DNA from: Gp6-AA40 sp050742535
GTDB taxonomy: Bacteria > Acidobacteriota > Vicinamibacteria > Vicinamibacterales > UBA2999
NCBI GenBank assembly: GCA_050742535.1
Contig: JBOGIQ010000038.1
Span: 1 to 27,734, forward strand
DNA: 27,734 bases
Reading direction: 5' to 3'
The position numbers and the translations under genes were made by a program. The notes beneath the pieces were generated by a model. It had not been told where the DNA came from. It made no database searches and saw only the letters and a list, made by a program, of their open reading frames with translations. Of the stretch, positions 14,089 to 21,182 are shown piece after piece; within the stretch, counting starts at the first letter, position 1, and every line of letters starts with the position of its first letter.

Positions 14089-15894
14089 TCAGTTCTCGCT
14101 CGGCCGCTCGATCGAGTCGATAACGAGGACGTCGACGGGCGCCATCTGAGACTCGAGTCTCAGGCCCAGCTGTTCCTGCAATGCAGTAAAGAGCGACGCG
14201 CCGTCAGCGGGCGGTGCGGGCAGTCCCGGGATATCGGGCAGCGGCTGGTCCGGCACGTATTTCAGATCGAGATCCCAGACTCCAGTCAGGGCCGTCCGGT
14301 CGATCACCATTCGATCGGCAGGGCCGGCAAGATTTCTCACCAGGTCCGCCATTGAGACGCCTGTTCCCATCATCAAACCGGGCGCGCTGCGGGTGCCGCA
14401 GGCCGGCCGATTGTCCGGTGGTTGAGGAAACTCAGGTTTCGTTCCCTGTTTTTCCGCGGCGACGGCAATGGCCATGCAGTCGACCTTCGCCGGTCGAAGC
14501 CCCGGACCAAGTCGTCCCGGCTTTGCCACGACGAGCGCGTAGATTGGAATGTCGCGTGTTTCCCTGTGCGCCGCGAGCTTGAACCGCTCGACGAGCAGGC
14601 GCCGGACCATCAGTCGGAGCCGATCTTGCGACGGATTGCCGGTCGACTTTGCCGTGATGTCGTACCTGGCGGAGTTCATCCACGCGGGGCCGCCGACGAT
14701 TTGATGATTCTGAACGCTGTACGCGTTGCGGATCAGATTGCGGACGGCATTATTGACGACGGTCAGTTGTCCACCAGGGTCGTAACCGAACGAGCCGAAA
14801 AACTCTCCCGATGTGTTTTCCCTGATCGACACGACGTCGAACGCTGGTGCATCTCCTTTCTCGACGGGTGCAATCGGCGTGGCCTGGGCGCGAAGCGGCC
14901 CGACCGCCGCCGCCAGCACGCCCGCGACAGCAAGGATGAGGGCCGCGCGTCCACGCCCGAGACGGCCGCGTGCCTGCGTCTCGTCGAGCATCGCGGCAAC
15001 CCGTGCCGACAGATCGCTCCGGCCGGCCATCGACAGCACAGGAATCGCCGATGGCCTGAGTCGCGCTCGCGCAAGCGTCACTAATTGCTGCGCATATGTC
15101 GCCCGATCGGCAACGCGCAGCACCGCGTCGTCACAGGCGCGCTCGGCTTCCAGCCCGAGCCGCCGCCAGGCAATCCAGACCAGCGGGTGAAACCAGTACA
15201 GCGCGGAGACGACTCGCGTGGCGATGAACACAGGCCAGTCCGCGCGACGGACATGTTCCAGCTCGTGGGTGAGCGCCCGCGTGATGTCGTCCTCGCTCCA
15301 CTGCGCTGCGGCAGCCGGCAACAGGATCGCCGGCCGGGCAATGCCGCACGTCAGCGGCGCCGTCTCTTCATCGTGGAGGAACACCCCGACGCGGCGCGCG
15401 GTGGGAGTCATCGTGCGGAGCAACTGTTCGCCGCGAGTCCATCGGCGTGCTCTCCCGCGTAGCTGGCGCAGGCGCCATGGCGTGAGCAGGACCGGGACGA
15501 GACACACGAAGGCGCCAAGGCCCCAGGCGGCAATCAGCAGCTGCTCCCTCGACCAGTGCGAGACGGATGACGTCGCCTGCGACGGAGAGGCGGGAGCCGA
15601 TGACGCTACGTCCGCGGGACCTGTTGTGTCGATGCGCGTAATCGGCAACAGCGGCGGCGCGGTCGGAGGAATGTCGACCGGGATTCTGATTGACGGCACG
15701 ACCCGCTCGGCGGGCGGAAGCGCGGCCAGCACCGCGAAGGCGGCCACGAGCACCAGGTGCCGCACAGAAGCGGCTGCCGGACGCGTGCAGCGCAGGACCA
15801 GGAACGCAGCGCCCAGGAGCACGGTCGCCTTCACGGCGATCGACAGTGGAAAGGCGCTGAGCGAGAGCGCCGCCTGCGCGAACGCGTTCATCAT
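14089..15894 (-). CDS. M56 metallopeptidase fused to TIGR03435 domain, copy A
   Basis: 601 residues. Membrane helices lie at about 15-35, 45-60 and 118-138, followed by the M56 protease domain with HELEH (210-214), VRRADWP and EAERACDD (Glu251), and a helix at about 315-335. The C-terminal 250 residues form a TIGR03435 domain, a family abundant in soil Acidobacteriota: FDVVSIREN (352-360), GGPAWMNSARYDI, YALVVAKPGRLGP, LTGVWDLDLKYVP and the ending APVDVLVIDSIERPSEN. This domain lies where BlaR1 has its sensor, so it is a likely extracytoplasmic sensor (inference). GGAGG lies 7-8 bases before ATG 15894. It sits 42 bp after its paralogue in the same transcription unit. Confidence 0.88.
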   Translation of the reverse strand: MMNAFAQAALSLSAFPLSIAVKATVLLGAAFLVLRCTRPAAASVRHLVLVAAFAVLAALPPAERVVPSIRIPVDIPPTAPPLLPITRIDTTGPADVASSAPASPSQATSSVSHWSREQLLIAAWGLGAFVCLVPVLLTPWRLRQLRGRARRWTRGEQLLRTMTPTARRVGVFLHDEETAPLTCGIARPAILLPAAAAQWSEDDITRALTHELEHVRRADWPVFIATRVVSALYWFHPLVWIAWRRLGLEAERACDDAVLRVADRATYAQQLVTLARARLRPSAIPVLSMAGRSDLSARVAAMLDETQARGRLGRGRAALILAVAGVLAAAVGPLRAQATPIAPVEKGDAPAFDVVSIRENTSGEFFGSFGYDPGGQLTVVNNAVRNLIRNAYSVQNHQIVGGPAWMNSARYDITAKSTGNPSQDRLRLMVRRLLVERFKLAAHRETRDIPIYALVVAKPGRLGPGLRPAKVDCMAIAVAAEKQGTKPEFPQPPDNRPACGTRSAPGLMMGTGVSMADLVRNLAGPADRMVIDRTALTGVWDLDLKYVPDQPLPDIPGLPAPPADGASLFTALQEQLGLRLESQMAPVDVLVIDSIERPSEN

Positions 15895-15936
15895 GACTTT
15901 TTCCTCCGCCGTGCGGACGCCGCTGTGAAACCGAGA

Positions 15937-17778
15937 TCAGTTTTCCGTCGGCCGCTCCACGCGGTCGATCACGAGCACCTCGACCGGCGCGCGTTCCGCC
16001 TGCAGCTTCAGGCCGAGTTGTTCTTCGAGCGCGGTGAAAATCGACGGCGCGTTGGCGTCCGCGGCGGGAGCGCCCGCCCCCGCCACCGCCGCGGGATCGA
16101 CGGCGAATTCCACGTCGAAGTCAAACCCGCCGGTCAGCCCCGTGCGGTCCTCGACAAGCCGTCCGACGGGGCCGGCGAGCATCCTGGCGAGCGCCGCCAT
16201 CGACGTCCCCCCGGCGGTGAGCTGACTGCCGGGCCCGAACCTCATGCCGCATCCCGGTCCTCCGTCGGGCCGTTGCGGTGCCGCCGGCGGAGCGCCGCCG
16301 CCTTGCATGCGTTTCAGCATCTCGGTCATCACCGCCTGGCAGTCGATGGCCGCCGTTCTGATGCGCGGGCCGAGCCGGCCGTCGCTCCGTGCCAGCGTCA
16401 ATGAGTAGATCGGCAGCTCGCGCTGCTCCGTATGCACAACGAGCTGGAAGCGATCGGCCAGCATCCGCTGCATCATGAGCTGCGGCGGCCCGACCGTTCC
16501 GGGCTCCGTCATGGCAAACTCACCGGACGCCTGGGCGCTGATGTCGTAGCGTGCCGACTCGATCCAGTCAGGCGCGCCCGCCAGTTGCTGCGGTTGCAGC
16601 CCGAACGAGCTGATGATCAACATCCGCAGCGGGTAATTGCCGGTGATGATGCGCCCGCCCGGCTGCCGACGAATCGTCTGACTCTGTTCGGCCGATTTGT
16701 TTTCCCTGATCGAGACGACCTCGAAGCGGGGCGCGGTCGGCTGCGCGATCACGATCGCCGTGCCCTGGGCGCGAAGCGGCCCTACGGCTGCCAGCAGCAA
16801 ACCGGCGATGGCGAGAATGACCGCTGCACGAGCACGACCGAGACGCCCGCGCATTTGCGTTTCGTCGAGCACCGCCGCCACCCGTGCGGAGAGATCGCTC
16901 CGGCCCGCCATCGACAGCACCGGAATCGCAGATGCTCTCCAGCGCTCTTTCGCCAGCGTGACCAGTTGCTGCGCGTACGCCGTCCGCTCCGACTCACACA
17001 GCACGGCATCGTCGGAGGCGCGCTCGGCCTCCAAGCCCAACCTCCGCCAGGCGATCCAGACGAGCGGGTGGAACCAATACACGGCGGAGACGATTCGCGT
17101 GGCGATGAACACCGGCCAATCTGCGCGGCGGACATGTTCCCGTTCGTGGATGAGCGCCCGCGTGATGTCGTCCTCGCTCCACTGAGCCGCGGCAGCCGGC
17201 AACAGGATCGCCGGCCGAATGATTCCGCAGGCCAGCGGCGCCGCCGCCTCGTCGTGGAGGAACACCGCAACCGGGCGCGCCGTGGGATCGATCGTGCGGA
17301 GCAGCTCTTCGGCGCGACTCCATCGGCGTGCGCTCCTGCGTAGCTGACGCAGGCGCCACGGCGTGCGCAGGACGGGAACGAGACATACGAACGCGCCAAG
17401 GCCCCATGCGGCGAGCAGCAATCGCAGCCGCGACCGGGTCGAAACACTGTGTGCCAACGGACCGCGCGAACCGGGTCGCGCGAGCGGCGCTGCGCCGGCC
17501 ACGTCAGCGACCGTATCGACGCGCGTGATGGGCAGCAACGGGGCGGTCTGCATACTGTCGATCGAAATTCCGATCGACGGGACGACACGCTCGGCGGCTG
17601 GCAGCACTGCCAGAACGGCGAATGCGGCCGCGAGCACCAGGTGCCGCGCCGACGCGGCCGCCGGACGCATGCCGCGCAGGATCAGGAACGCGACACCGAG
17701 GATCACCGTGGCTTTGAGGAGGACCGACAGCGGAAAGGCGCTGAGCGACAGCGCCGCCTGCGCGACAGCGTTCATCAT
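15937..17778 (-). CDS. M56 metallopeptidase fused to TIGR03435 domain, copy B
   Basis: 613 residues, a tandem paralogue of the next gene downstream. The M56 half is nearly the same, residue for residue (MMNA-AQAALSLSAFPLS start; GLGAFVCLVPVL; ILLPAAAAQWSEDDITRAL). The zinc motif is HEREH (211-215), with the third-ligand region EAERASDD, where the family Cys is Ser255. The TIGR03435 half (about 353-613: FEVVSIREN, GAPDWIESARYDI, LTGGFDFDVEFAVD, PVEVLVIDRVERPTEN) has diverged more. It has a Gly/Ala/Pro-rich insert near 490-510. The start overlaps the stop of the upstream BlaI gene as ATGA, so the two are coupled. It is likely the primary BlaI partner of this module. Confidence 0.88.
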   Translation of the reverse strand: MMNAVAQAALSLSAFPLSVLLKATVILGVAFLILRGMRPAAASARHLVLAAAFAVLAVLPAAERVVPSIGISIDSMQTAPLLPITRVDTVADVAGAAPLARPGSRGPLAHSVSTRSRLRLLLAAWGLGAFVCLVPVLRTPWRLRQLRRSARRWSRAEELLRTIDPTARPVAVFLHDEAAAPLACGIIRPAILLPAAAAQWSEDDITRALIHEREHVRRADWPVFIATRIVSAVYWFHPLVWIAWRRLGLEAERASDDAVLCESERTAYAQQLVTLAKERWRASAIPVLSMAGRSDLSARVAAVLDETQMRGRLGRARAAVILAIAGLLLAAVGPLRAQGTAIVIAQPTAPRFEVVSIRENKSAEQSQTIRRQPGGRIITGNYPLRMLIISSFGLQPQQLAGAPDWIESARYDISAQASGEFAMTEPGTVGPPQLMMQRMLADRFQLVVHTEQRELPIYSLTLARSDGRLGPRIRTAAIDCQAVMTEMLKRMQGGGAPPAAPQRPDGGPGCGMRFGPGSQLTAGGTSMAALARMLAGPVGRLVEDRTGLTGGFDFDVEFAVDPAAVAGAGAPAADANAPSIFTALEEQLGLKLQAERAPVEVLVIDRVERPTEN

Positions 17779-18167
17779 GACTTTCTCCTCGGCTTGCGGG
17801 CGCGGTCGATCTCCGACTGCAGCGAGTTCAGTTCATCCTCGGTCCACGTTTCGTCTCTGAGCAGCGAGGTCACGAGGTTGTGCCGCGAGCCCTCGAAGAA
17901 GACGCCGAGGAAACGCTGCAGCCCCGCGCGCTTGGCGGCGGCCGGCGAGACGGTGGCCGAGTAGATGTAGCGGTTGCCCTGCGCCTGGTGCCGGAGATAC
18001 CCCTTCTCGACGAGCCGCGTCAGCATCGTGCGCGTCGCCGAGTAGCTGGGGGCCTCGACGAGGCGACCGCGGATCTCCTCGACGGATGCGCGGTTGCCCA
18101 GCGCGAACAGGGCGTCCATGATTTCGCGCTCGCGGCGCGACAGGCGGTCCGGCACCGATCGTTTCAT
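17775..18167 (-). CDS. BlaI/MecI/CopY family transcriptional repressor (upstream module)
   Basis: 130 residues from ATG 18167, which has GAGGAG 6 bases upstream; the longer frame to 18224 would run into the operator and was rejected. The winged helix (8-72) begins LSRREREIMDALFALGNRAS. Its recognition helix is in SYSATRTMLTRLVEKGYLR, and the wing is QAQGNRYIYSATV. The helical dimerisation part is FLGVFFEGSRHNLVTSLL. It shares the fold but differs from the other BlaI in recognition-helix residues (ATRTMLTR against TVRTQLRV), in line with their different operators. Two dyads at 18197-18234 lie across its promoter. Confidence 0.92.
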   Translation of the reverse strand: MKRSVPDRLSRREREIMDALFALGNRASVEEIRGRLVEAPSYSATRTMLTRLVEKGYLRHQAQGNRYIYSATVSPAAAKRAGLQRFLGVFFEGSRHNLVTSLLRDETWTEDELNSLQSEIDRARKPRRKS

Positions 18168-18196
18168 GCGGCTCCTCAGTGTGGGGCCATCGTCAA

Positions 18197-18212
18197 TGCT
18201 ACAGTTGTGGCA
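18197..18212. promoter_or_regulatory. BlaI-type operator dyad O1
   Basis: TGCTACA-GT-TGTGGCA: a 7-2-7 dyad with one mismatched pair and an ACA-nn-TGT core, as in CopY/BlaI/MecI sites. It lies just downstream of the -10 box over the probable transcription start. Its centre is 22 bp (about two helical turns) from the centre of O2. Confidence 0.75.
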
Positions 18213-18240
18213 TTTTACTGCCACAAATGTGGCATGTCAA
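18212..18240 (-). promoter_or_regulatory. Sigma70-type promoter of the upstream BlaI-M56 module
   Basis: Read on the minus strand: a consensus -35 TTGACA (18235-18240), a spacer of exactly 17 bases (occupied by O2), and -10 TAAAAT (18212-18217). Transcription should start near 18205, within O1. This is the clearest promoter in the window. Confidence 0.8.
18219..18234. promoter_or_regulatory. BlaI-type operator dyad O2
   Basis: TGCCACA-AA-TGTGGCA: a perfect 7-2-7 dyad with the ACA-nn-TGT core. It fills the spacer between the -35 and -10 boxes of the repressor promoter. The half-site TGTGGCA also recurs in O1, so three of the four half-sites are identical. Confidence 0.82.
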
Positions 18241-18266
18241 TCGTCGTCTGATACGGACGGCCGCGA

Positions 18267-18277
18267 GGGAAGTTCCC
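18267..18277. promoter_or_regulatory. Small dyad upstream of the LPMO-like gene
   Basis: GGGAA-G-TTCCC, perfect 5-bp arms, 26 bases upstream of the gene start. It could be an operator or a chance palindrome. Confidence 0.25.
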
Positions 18278-18302
18278 ATGGTCGTGGTAGATTCTTGCCA
18301 CC

Positions 18303-18923
18303 ATGATGAAGACCCGCCTCGTCTCCGCCCTGATCGTCGGTGTCGCGTGCCTCTCGGCGGCGATTGACGCCCATTTCGTGCTGATCTCGCCTGCCGCCTC
18401 CCTGCAGCAGAACCGGCTGGGCGACCCGCAGAAGATTGCGCCCTGCGGCGGCGTGTCGGCGAACCCGGGGCGGGGAACACCCGCGAATCCCGGCGTCCCG
18501 AGCGGCGCGGTGACGAACGTGAAGGGCGGGACGATGCTGCCGCTGATGGTCCAGGAATCGATCTTTCATCCGGGCCATTACCGCGTCGCGCTCGCGCGGA
18601 CGATGGCCCAGTTGCCGCCCGACCCGATGGTGACGACTGCCGATGCCGGCCGTGGGATGCGCTCGCAGTCAGCTGTGATTCAGAACCCGCCGGTCGCGCC
18701 CGTCCTGCTCGACGGCATCTTCGCGCACACCGAGCGACCGACGCAGAACTTCGAGGCGCAGGTGCCGATTCCCAACATCACCTGCCAGAACTGCATTCTG
18801 CAGGTCATCGAGTTCATGGCCGATCACCCCGGCATCGCGGTGGACGGCGGCCACTCCTATCACCACTGCGCCACCCTCAACATCACCGCCGATCCCGACA
18901 AGCCGATCGACAAACGCTGGTAG
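18303..18923 (+). CDS. Secreted LPMO-like protein (resembles SCE4755 family), N-terminal histidine
   Basis: 206 residues. The signal peptide (LVSALIVGVACLSAAIDA) should be cut before His24, giving a mature N-terminus HFVLISPAASLQQNRLGDPQ, then KIAPCGG. A free N-terminal His is the hallmark of the copper histidine brace of lytic polysaccharide monooxygenases. The pattern H-F...LGDPQK..PCGG, FHPGHYRVAL (His89, His92), NITCQNCILQVIEFMADHP and a C-terminal SYHHCA is what I recall for the SCE4755 polysaccharide-monooxygenase-like family. Cys48, 161, 164 and 189 could form two disulphides. It would act outside the cell. It is divergent from the BlaI gene, sharing a 135-bp intergenic region with the twin operators. 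The ribosome site is weak; ATG 18306 is also possible. Confidence 0.68.
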   Translation: MMKTRLVSALIVGVACLSAAIDAHFVLISPAASLQQNRLGDPQKIAPCGGVSANPGRGTPANPGVPSGAVTNVKGGTMLPLMVQESIFHPGHYRVALARTMAQLPPDPMVTTADAGRGMRSQSAVIQNPPVAPVLLDGIFAHTERPTQNFEAQVPIPNITCQNCILQVIEFMADHPGIAVDGGHSYHHCATLNITADPDKPIDKRW

Positions 18924-18929
18924 CGAGCT

Positions 18930-18997
18930 GATCGTGGGGGCGCGCCACGCCACCCCATCGCGCGGGCGCGATGGGGACCCCCGGGGTCAGACGCGCC
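18930..18997. repeat. Composite palindromic repeat, copy 1
   Basis: A 68-bp GC-rich element just after the LPMO-like gene. It holds a perfect 11-bp stem CCCCATCGCGC/GCGCGATGGGG with a GG loop (18953-18976), then a GACCCCC/GGGGTC dyad and an ACGCGCC end. It matches the reverse complement of 25993-26058 at 65 positions with two single-base indels and one substitution. Confidence 0.85.
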
Positions 18998-19001
18998 TCG
19001 C

Positions 19002-19030
19002 TTGCTCGGTCGAACGTCTGTTGTTATCGT
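19002..19030 (+). promoter_or_regulatory. Possible phhA promoter
   Basis: TTGCTC (19002-19007), a 17-base spacer and TATCGT (19025-19030), 18 bases before the phhA start. Both boxes are poor matches to consensus, so this is tentative. Confidence 0.28.
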
Positions 19031-19048
19031 GCTGGTAGGGGTTGTGCG

Positions 19049-19960
19049 ATGAACGACGACGCCCCGATCGTCGAGTACGGCGAGCCGATCGATCCGAAGT
19101 CGATCATCGAGCCGACGGACCCGGATACGCTCGAGCTGGAGCCGGGGCACCCGGGCCTGGGCGACGACGCCTACGTGCAGCGGCGACGGGACCTCTTCGC
19201 GCGCTGCCGGCAGCACCGGCTGGACCAGCTCGGTCCCCCACTCATCGAATACACGGCTGAAGAGACCCGCATCTGGCGGGAGGTCACGCCGAAGCTTCAC
19301 GAGCTGCACCTCCAGCATGCCGGCTCGATCTATCTCGAAGCGAAGAACGCCCTCGGGATCAGCGCGCACGAGATCCCGCAGCTCCGCTCGTTGAGCGGCC
19401 GGCTGCAGCATGAAACCGGGATGCACCTGGTGCCCGCCGAAGGGCCGCTCGCCTATCGAACGTTCTACGGCTACATCGCGAAACGCGGGTTTCCGGTGAC
19501 GCAGTTCATCCGCCACGGCTCCCATCCGGAGTTCACGCCCGAGCCGGACATGATCCACGATTGCCTGGGTCATGTTCCGCCGTTGATGCACCACGATTAC
19601 GCGGAGCTGTTGACGCTCATCGGACAGGCGGCGACCGCCGCCCGTGATCCGCTGCACGTCCTGGCGTTGAAGCGTTTCAGCTGGTACTCGATCGAATTCG
19701 GTTTGATCGATGAGGCGGGCGCGACGAAGGTCTTCGGCGCCGGCATCCTCTCGTCAACCGGCGAGATTCCGTTCTCCGTGCGTTCCGCCGACGTCGCACG
19801 CCGCCCGTTCGTGACGAGCGAGGTGATCGAGACGGATTACGACCCCAGCCGCATGCAGGATCACTTATTCGTGATTCCCTCGTTCGCCTGGCTGCGGAAG
19901 GAAGCGGAACACCTGGTCGAGCGGCTGCTCGGAACCGATCAATTCACCTTCAGGCGCTGA
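19049..19960 (+). CDS. phhA: Phenylalanine 4-hydroxylase (pterin-dependent, non-haem iron)
   Basis: 303 residues. It converts phenylalanine to tyrosine with tetrahydropterin and oxygen, in the cytoplasm. The catalytic core is intact: FIRHGSHPEFTPEPDMIHDC, LGHVPPLM (iron ligands His170 and His175) and SWYSIEFGLI with Glu216, the 2-His-1-Glu facial triad. The Arg-His-Pro pterin/substrate loop is also present. The bacterial form has no ACT regulatory domain, and none is seen; the N-terminal 60 residues are acidic and variable. ATG 19049 has AGGGG 8 bases upstream. A GTG further upstream falls in the repeat element and was rejected. No pterin carbinolamine dehydratase gene is adjacent. The last 22 bases overlap the convergent gene ending at 19939. 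Confidence 0.95.
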   Translation: MNDDAPIVEYGEPIDPKSIIEPTDPDTLELEPGHPGLGDDAYVQRRRDLFARCRQHRLDQLGPPLIEYTAEETRIWREVTPKLHELHLQHAGSIYLEAKNALGISAHEIPQLRSLSGRLQHETGMHLVPAEGPLAYRTFYGYIAKRGFPVTQFIRHGSHPEFTPEPDMIHDCLGHVPPLMHHDYAELLTLIGQAATAARDPLHVLALKRFSWYSIEFGLIDEAGATKVFGAGILSSTGEIPFSVRSADVARRPFVTSEVIETDYDPSRMQDHLFVIPSFAWLRKEAEHLVERLLGTDQFTFRR

Positions 19961-20697
19961 TAGCGCTGCGCCGGGTCCTCGTAGTACCGGTTGTCCTCGC
20001 AGATGTATTCCTCGATCTTGTAGCCGGGCCAGCGCTTGTACATCCACGTCCAGGTCCACGGCTTGGTCAGGAATTCCGGATCGACGATGGTGACCACGTT
20101 TTCCAGGATCTCATCGTTGACGAGCCGCATCCGCTCCGTGATGCGCATGTTCATCGAATGCGGCGTGTTGCGGAAGCGCGCGGACTCCTTGACGCCGACG
20201 GTCTCGACGACCAGCGTGCCGCCCTCCCATCGCCCGGTCGAGTGACCGGCGAATCGAGGTTCGGCATCCTCCGGCGCGATCGGCTTGGCGCCGAGATGAA
20301 TGCGGCGGACCTGCGTAAACGCTTCCTGGATGATCGTGATCTGCCCCGGCGTCTCGAGGATCTCCATCGGAAACGTCGACTGCATCACCCCCGGCATCCC
20401 TTCGGGTATGCACGCCATGCCCGTCGACGGTGGCGGGAGTCCCTTTTTGGTGAGCTCGGCGTTGCGCGCCTGGAGCGCACGCAGTTCGTCGAGGTAGGGC
20501 TGCTTCAGTGGCGGCTCGGGAATCGGCGCGGGCGCCTTGACCGGCGTCTTCGGCTGTATTCCCGATCCGAAACCTTCACCACGCAGTGGATACGCTTCCC
20601 ACGATCCGTTGATGCCGCGCACGACCGGCGATTGCGCGAACACGGTTCCAACCGTGGCCGCCGCGAGCACCGTGATGAGCGTCAGTCGCACCCGCAT
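19939..20697 (-). CDS. Secreted protein of unknown function paired with DUF6152 gene
   Basis: 252 residues from ATG 20697, with GAGGTT 4-9 bases upstream. A signal peptide (about 1-21, LITVLAAATVGTVFAQ) precedes a Pro-rich stretch (KTPVKAPAPIPEPPLKQPYL). The body contains GMACIPEGMPGVMQSTFPME, ETPGQITIIQEA, RRIHLG, FAGHSTGRWEGGTLVVETVG and MYKRWPGYKIEEYICEDNRY. Two Cys (in MACIPEG and YICEDN) could pair. This type, with a conserved GHSxGRWEGxTLVVET core, often sits next to DUF6152 proteins in Acidobacteriota and Proteobacteria. The function is not known. It follows the DUF6152 gene by 7 bp, so they are one operon. Confidence 0.78.
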   Translation of the reverse strand: MRVRLTLITVLAAATVGTVFAQSPVVRGINGSWEAYPLRGEGFGSGIQPKTPVKAPAPIPEPPLKQPYLDELRALQARNAELTKKGLPPPSTGMACIPEGMPGVMQSTFPMEILETPGQITIIQEAFTQVRRIHLGAKPIAPEDAEPRFAGHSTGRWEGGTLVVETVGVKESARFRNTPHSMNMRITERMRLVNDEILENVVTIVDPEFLTKPWTWTWMYKRWPGYKIEEYICEDNRYYEDPAQRYQRLKVN

Positions 20698-20704
20698 CGG
20701 AACC

Positions 20705-21103
20705 TCACTGAATCGTCGCCCGCCCGGCGACCGCGCCGTTCGAGAATTTCCTGCCGTCGGCCAGCGTGATCTGTTTGAGCAGCGCCGCCGGCTCTCCATT
20801 CCGGAGCGGCGACACGATCACGGTAATCCGATCGCCCGGCTTGATCATGTTGAACTTCCACCCGGCTCTGTTGAGGATGCTCGTGCTCGCCCCCTCGATC
20901 AGCCAGTGCCGCTTCTCACCGGTCTTCTCGTCCGCGGCGTCAATCTCGATGTAGACGTGGGGATTGACCCACCTGAACTCGCTGACGACGCCGGACAGCT
21001 TGATCTGCAGCGTGCTCTCATAGGGCGCGAACGAGTGATGCGCGAGGGCCGGCCCTCCCGAGAGAACGCCAAGTGCCAGCAGCGCCGGAAGGAGCGTCTT
21101 CAT
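20705..21103 (-). CDS. DUF6152 family secreted protein
   Basis: 132 residues. A signal peptide (1-21, LLALGVLSGGPALA) ends directly before HHSFAPYE, so the mature protein should start with His-His. The rest is a compact beta-barrel-like domain: KLSGVVSEFRWVNPHVYIEI, GEKRHWLIEGASTSILNRAG, KPGDRITVIVSPLRNGEPAA and TLADGRKF. The conserved His residues (22, 23 and the NPHVY His) make metal binding plausible, but that is inference. It is first gene of a two-gene minus-strand operon. The divergent plus-strand gene begins 80 bp away across a 7-nt tandem repeat. Confidence 0.82.
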   Translation of the reverse strand: MKTLLPALLALGVLSGGPALAHHSFAPYESTLQIKLSGVVSEFRWVNPHVYIEIDAADEKTGEKRHWLIEGASTSILNRAGWKFNMIKPGDRITVIVSPLRNGEPAALLKQITLADGRKFSNGAVAGRATIQ

Positions 21104-21126
21104 GGCGCGGAGTGTATATCATTCGC

Positions 21127-21171
21127 TGGTTGGTGGTTGGTGGTTGGTGGTTGGTGGTTAGTGGTTAGTGG
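21127..21171. repeat. 7-nt tandem repeat, six units
   Basis: TGGTTGG repeated four times (21127-21154), then TGGTTAG twice (21155-21168), then TGG. It lies between the divergent starts at 21103 and 21183, directly upstream of the strong ribosome site of the plus-strand gene. It is G-rich with regular GG runs on the plus strand. Copy-number change would alter promoter or leader spacing. Confidence 0.9.
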
Positions 21172-21182
21172 AAGGAGGCTTC

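Noticed and set aside
11770..18167. Beta-lactam resistance locus
   Set aside because: BlaI and M56 proteins are present, but there is no beta-lactamase or penicillin-binding sensor domain, so a resistance call is not supported.
18971..19048. Upstream GTG start for phenylalanine hydroxylase
   Set aside because: It starts inside the composite repeat and adds residues absent from the family. ATG 19049 has a good ribosome site.
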